This document shows positions 61,648 through 64,000 of a stretch of DNA of 64,000 nucleotides, one piece after another (the first letter of the stretch is position 1; every line of letters begins with the position of its first letter). The notes beneath the pieces were generated by a model. The model was not told the origin of the DNA and searched no databases. It saw nothing but the letters and a program-made list of their open reading frames with translations. The translations under genes and the position numbers were made by a program. Origin of the DNA: Methanoflorens sp963701995 (GTDB taxonomy: Archaea; Halobacteriota; Bog-38; Methanoflorentales; Methanoflorentaceae); contig OY969693.1 of the NCBI GenBank assembly GCA_963701995.1, positions 1,550,001-1,614,000 of the forward strand, read 5' to 3'.

Positions 61648-62364
61648 TTACTCCTCAGCGATGACAATCATGTCGTCTAAGGATCTTAATCCGAGCTTTT
61701 CAGACGATTTCACGATCCCTAGCTCTCCTTCAATGTAGAAAGCGGGGATCTCTTTCATTCCACGCTTGTGAGCGAGAAATGCCCGGTGATGCCCGTCCAC
61801 GATATGGTAGCAGCGACCCTTTCTTGCTACCACAATGGGGTACACCACACCGCGTTCGAACTGCTGTTCCCGCAGCAGCAGCTCTCCGGGATCTAAGAGT
61901 TTTTGAGTCGGGATCAGAGATTCAACCCCCACTCGCGTGTGTCCTATTCTGACACCCGGGTGCAGCGTTTGAAAAAACGTGAAAATACGCTCAACATTCT
62001 CAGAAATGATGTTTTCAATGCTCGCGCGCAGCATATCGGTAGCCGTGACGATTCCGATGACGCGCTCGCCCTCGATGATGGGGAGATGGTGAATGTGGTT
62101 ATAAGCCATCACGCCGGCAACGCTGACAATATCATCATCCGGTTTTGCGGACACCAGGTTCGTCGTCATAAGCGCCGCAATTTTCTGATGGTGCTTCGCC
62201 AGAATGAGGTCCGCGCTAGTGACCATGCCTACCATTTTCCCATCCGAGACGACGGGAAAACCTTGGTGGCCGGTTTTTGCAATGAGAGCCAACGCTTCAG
62301 CAACCGTGGCATTCGGTTGTAAAGGGATAACTGGAGCAGAAATATACTCTTTGACGCTGACCAA
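61648..62364 (-). CDS. Two CBS domains fused to a ParB-like domain
   Basis: A 238-residue protein. Residues 1-115 are a CBS pair (QPNATVAEALALIAKTGHQGFPVVSDGKMVGMVTSADL and GVMAYNHIHHLPIIEGERVIGIVTATDML, read in parts) that would bind an adenine nucleotide. Residues 140-225 resemble the ParB/sulfiredoxin N-domain (VYPIVVARKGRCYHIVDGHHRAFLAHKRGMKEIPAF). The fusion suggests a nucleotide-controlled ParB-like NTPase or nuclease. Convergent with the GalT-like gene (one base between them). Confidence 0.82.
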   Translation of the reverse strand: MVSVKEYISAPVIPLQPNATVAEALALIAKTGHQGFPVVSDGKMVGMVTSADLILAKHHQKIAALMTTNLVSAKPDDDIVSVAGVMAYNHIHHLPIIEGERVIGIVTATDMLRASIENIISENVERIFTFFQTLHPGVRIGHTRVGVESLIPTQKLLDPGELLLREQQFERGVVYPIVVARKGRCYHIVDGHHRAFLAHKRGMKEIPAFYIEGELGIVKSSEKLGLRSLDDMIVIAEE

Positions 62365-62432
62365 TTCGATTGGTGCCTCCCAAAACTTGCAAGTTGGGTC
62401 TTCCAGCCTTTCTCCTGCGCCGTCGCCTGACT

Positions 62433-63608
62433 CTAGATAGTCTGATTGACTCGCACCTTTGTCCCGTACGTCACGCGGTCAATGGCGTTCTCGTAAACGA
62501 GGGTGTGCTTCCGAGCGACGTTCTCCCAGATTATATGGTTTGCCACATAGCCTTGTGCGTGTTCGCTGTACGTTTCGAGCATTAAGTCGCTTGTTAGCAG
62601 TATTGTGATGGCTTTTCGCAGTTCGTCAAGATCGTCGACTGGGACTGCTATTCCCGCGCCACTCGCCTCAATTTCTGCCTTCAGGCCCTCAAGTGACGAG
62701 ACGATAGCGGGTTTGTTGAGTGCAAAAGAGTGAGCGAGATTGCCGCTTTGAGATGCGTGCTTGTAGGGGAGGACGACGAAATCTGATGCCGAAACAATGC
62801 TATCGTAGGTATCAGGGTCAAAAGCGCCTAGGATCGTCTTGATGTGGTCTTTTGCGGGGGACTCTTCAATTTTGCGCAGTAATTGTTCTTTGTACTTGAT
62901 TCCGGTGCTCGAACCTGGTCGAGCGTCGCCCGCGATCAGTAGTATCGCAGCCTTGCCCGCTTCACGAATGACTTCCGGCCAGATTTCGACTACGTCCTCG
63001 AACCGTTTGTTTGGTTCAAACCATCCAATACAAAGTGCGACCTTCTTGCCAGCAAGGCCGAAGCGCTCTTTTGCCAGAGGATCGGGTACAACCTTTTTAG
63101 CGCCGTGCGATATGACGTGCACGTTGTGCGGGATCCAGTCCAGGTTGTAGGGCAGAAATAGCTTTTGAACTTCGGCATGGACGATTGCAGAATCTAGCAG
63201 TCGCAGACTAACGTCCGTAAATATTGCCTCGGGGCGATCAAGAGACGTATAAATGGAGTGGTAGGTCAGGGCGGAGGGGATCTTCTCCAACTTGAGTCGG
63301 AAAAGGAGCGGAAGGATTCGGCCTCCATAGTCGCCGTGCGTTAAATAGAGCCCATACTCGTGCTGAATATGGACCACATCGGGCTTGATTTGCTGCACTG
63401 TTGAATAAACTTTTTCGTCCCATCCAGGGTCGTTAGTGTCGATAACGGGATAAACGCCCTCTTCGCGATGTCCGCCATATTCCTCGTCTGTGTGACAAAT
63501 AATATCTACACGGTGACCGATCTCTCGCAAGGCGCCGACGAGCTCCGAGCTGTAGGTAGCGATGCCGCAGTGTCGCGGCGACCAGCTTGTTACCATAACT
63601 ATGTTCAT
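62433..63608 (-). CDS. GT4-family glycosyltransferase
   Basis: A 391-residue GT-B enzyme: MNIVMVTSWSPRHCGIATYSSELVGAL at the front, VVHIQHEYGLYLTHGDYGG, LCIGWFEPNKRFEDVVEIWPEV and the donor region SGNLAHSFALNKPAIVSSLEGLKAEI. Substrates unknown. The front motifs match the GT4 at 50240 (RECGIATF, IQHEFGLY), so the two are paralogues. Its 3' end lies near the CBS-ParB gene start on the same strand, and a sugar nucleotidyltransferase gene diverges from it. Confidence 0.88.
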   Translation of the reverse strand: MNIVMVTSWSPRHCGIATYSSELVGALREIGHRVDIICHTDEEYGGHREEGVYPVIDTNDPGWDEKVYSTVQQIKPDVVHIQHEYGLYLTHGDYGGRILPLLFRLKLEKIPSALTYHSIYTSLDRPEAIFTDVSLRLLDSAIVHAEVQKLFLPYNLDWIPHNVHVISHGAKKVVPDPLAKERFGLAGKKVALCIGWFEPNKRFEDVVEIWPEVIREAGKAAILLIAGDARPGSSTGIKYKEQLLRKIEESPAKDHIKTILGAFDPDTYDSIVSASDFVVLPYKHASQSGNLAHSFALNKPAIVSSLEGLKAEIEASGAGIAVPVDDLDELRKAITILLTSDLMLETYSEHAQGYVANHIIWENVARKHTLVYENAIDRVTYGTKVRVNQTI

Positions 63609-63748
63609 TTACCGCCTCTCTGACAAATGACCGAGCGCAGACCCCATTTTGGTGTGCATAGTGCCTATTTCGGCGACTACTTAATAAAATTTCGGTTCGA
63701 AGCTACAAGCGCGCGGCGCTCAAAAAGCCTAACGCCATCAAAAAAAGC

Positions 63749-63756
63749 CATATACA
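63749..63756 (+). promoter_or_regulatory. Probable TATA box of the nucleotidyltransferase gene
   Basis: catatac within aaaaaagccatatacatcg, 30-37 bases before the ATG at 63786, gives a short leader. Confidence 0.4.
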
Positions 63757-63785
63757 TCGTTGCCCATCACTTCAGTGGAGTTGTT

Positions 63786-64000
63786 ATGAAAGCACTGATC
63801 TTGTGTGACGGTTACGGAAAAGAGCAAAGCGTTTATGAGGGTAGCTCAAACGCGCTAATTTCTTTGACCGAGGGATTTGCGGTAATCGACAAGCTCCTGC
63901 TCGATCTCGCCACTGTTGGACTACGCGAAGCAGTGCTTCTGACTAGCGTTTCTTTTTCCTCGGTGCAGGATGCACTCGGAAGCGAGCGCAAGGGCGTCAA
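63786..64000 (+). CDS. Sugar-phosphate nucleotidyltransferase-like protein, 5' part (cut by window edge)
   Basis: The first 71 codons read MKALILCDGYGKEQSVYEGS and ALISLTEGFAVIDKLLLDLATVGLREAVLLT. This is the start of a nucleotidyltransferase Rossmann domain, although the usual G-G-x-G-T-R loop is replaced by CDGYGKE, so activity is uncertain. It diverges from a GT4 gene and may make the activated sugar for it. The rest lies outside the window. Confidence 0.6.
   Translation, partial: MKALILCDGYGKEQSVYEGSSNALISLTEGFAVIDKLLLDLATVGLREAVLLTSVSFSSVQDALGSERKGV

Overview
The window is a stretch of a methanogen-type euryarchaeal chromosome. It encodes a complete methyl-coenzyme M reductase operon (mcrBDCGA) and a complete Na+-translocating methyl-H4MPT:CoM methyltransferase operon (mtrEDCBAFGH plus a second mtrH). 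It also carries coenzyme F430 genes (cfbA, cfbE), a methanofuran gene (mfnB), an F420 gene (cofH), a methanogenic-type seryl-tRNA synthetase, Alba, ribosomal protein eS1, a two-subunit GatCA pair and archaeal ApgM. The B-D-C-G-A mcr order and the protein sequences look like the Methanocellales/Methanosarcinales side of the methanogens. The sequence alone does not separate a methanogen from a related methane oxidiser.

Layout. 1-3.2 kb (minus strand): F430 and methanofuran cofactor genes and a DUF169 protein. 3.5-8.5 kb: mcr operon ending in a clear hairpin terminator. 8.5-15 kb: a decayed, repeat-scarred region with a broken sugar-nucleotide dehydratase, two KTSC paralogues, a 130-bp tandem duplication, a truncated and an intact surface beta-helix protein, and two remnants of an ABC-2 permease, one fused to a cation-efflux remnant. 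15-18.3 kb: small redox/stress-type proteins (GYD, AhpD-like, C_GCAxxG_C_C, DsrE-like) and methyltransferases. 18.6-23.2 kb: a metal/arsenic-flavoured block with a Cys/His-rich protein, a PadR regulator with a palindromic operator, an ABC exporter, a broken Acr3 arsenite pump, ArsM and an AbrB-type regulator. 23.5-25.1 kb: DUF2124 and cofH. 25.6-33.1 kb: mtr operon and its tandem-duplication products.

33-37.5 kb holds YcaO-TfuA, an M52-type protease and methanogenesis marker protein 11, followed by a ThiS-like ubiquitin-fold protein. This set could serve McrA thioamidation and related maturation. At 37.8 kb lies a tRNA-Ser(CGA) interrupted twice; the variable-arm insertion folds into a textbook bulge-helix-bulge intron. 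38-50 kb: endonuclease IV-like protein, Alba, PfkB kinase, PyrK, FAH hydrolase, ValRS, a phosphoribosyltransferase, TrpB2, myo-inositol-phosphate synthase and acidic small proteins. 50-64 kb: two GT4 glycosyltransferases, the purB/AsnB-like/gatC/gatA overlapping operon, apgM, eS1, type-2 SerRS, a GalT-like HIT protein, a CBS-ParB fusion and the start of a nucleotidyltransferase.

The main points for a second look are the doubly interrupted tRNA-Ser beside an atypical SerRS, the mtrH duplication with readable junctions, the single-base frameshift in mtrC, the YcaO/TfuA/MMP11/ThiS neighbourhood, and the PadR palindrome. All family names come from motif recognition by eye; no database search was run.
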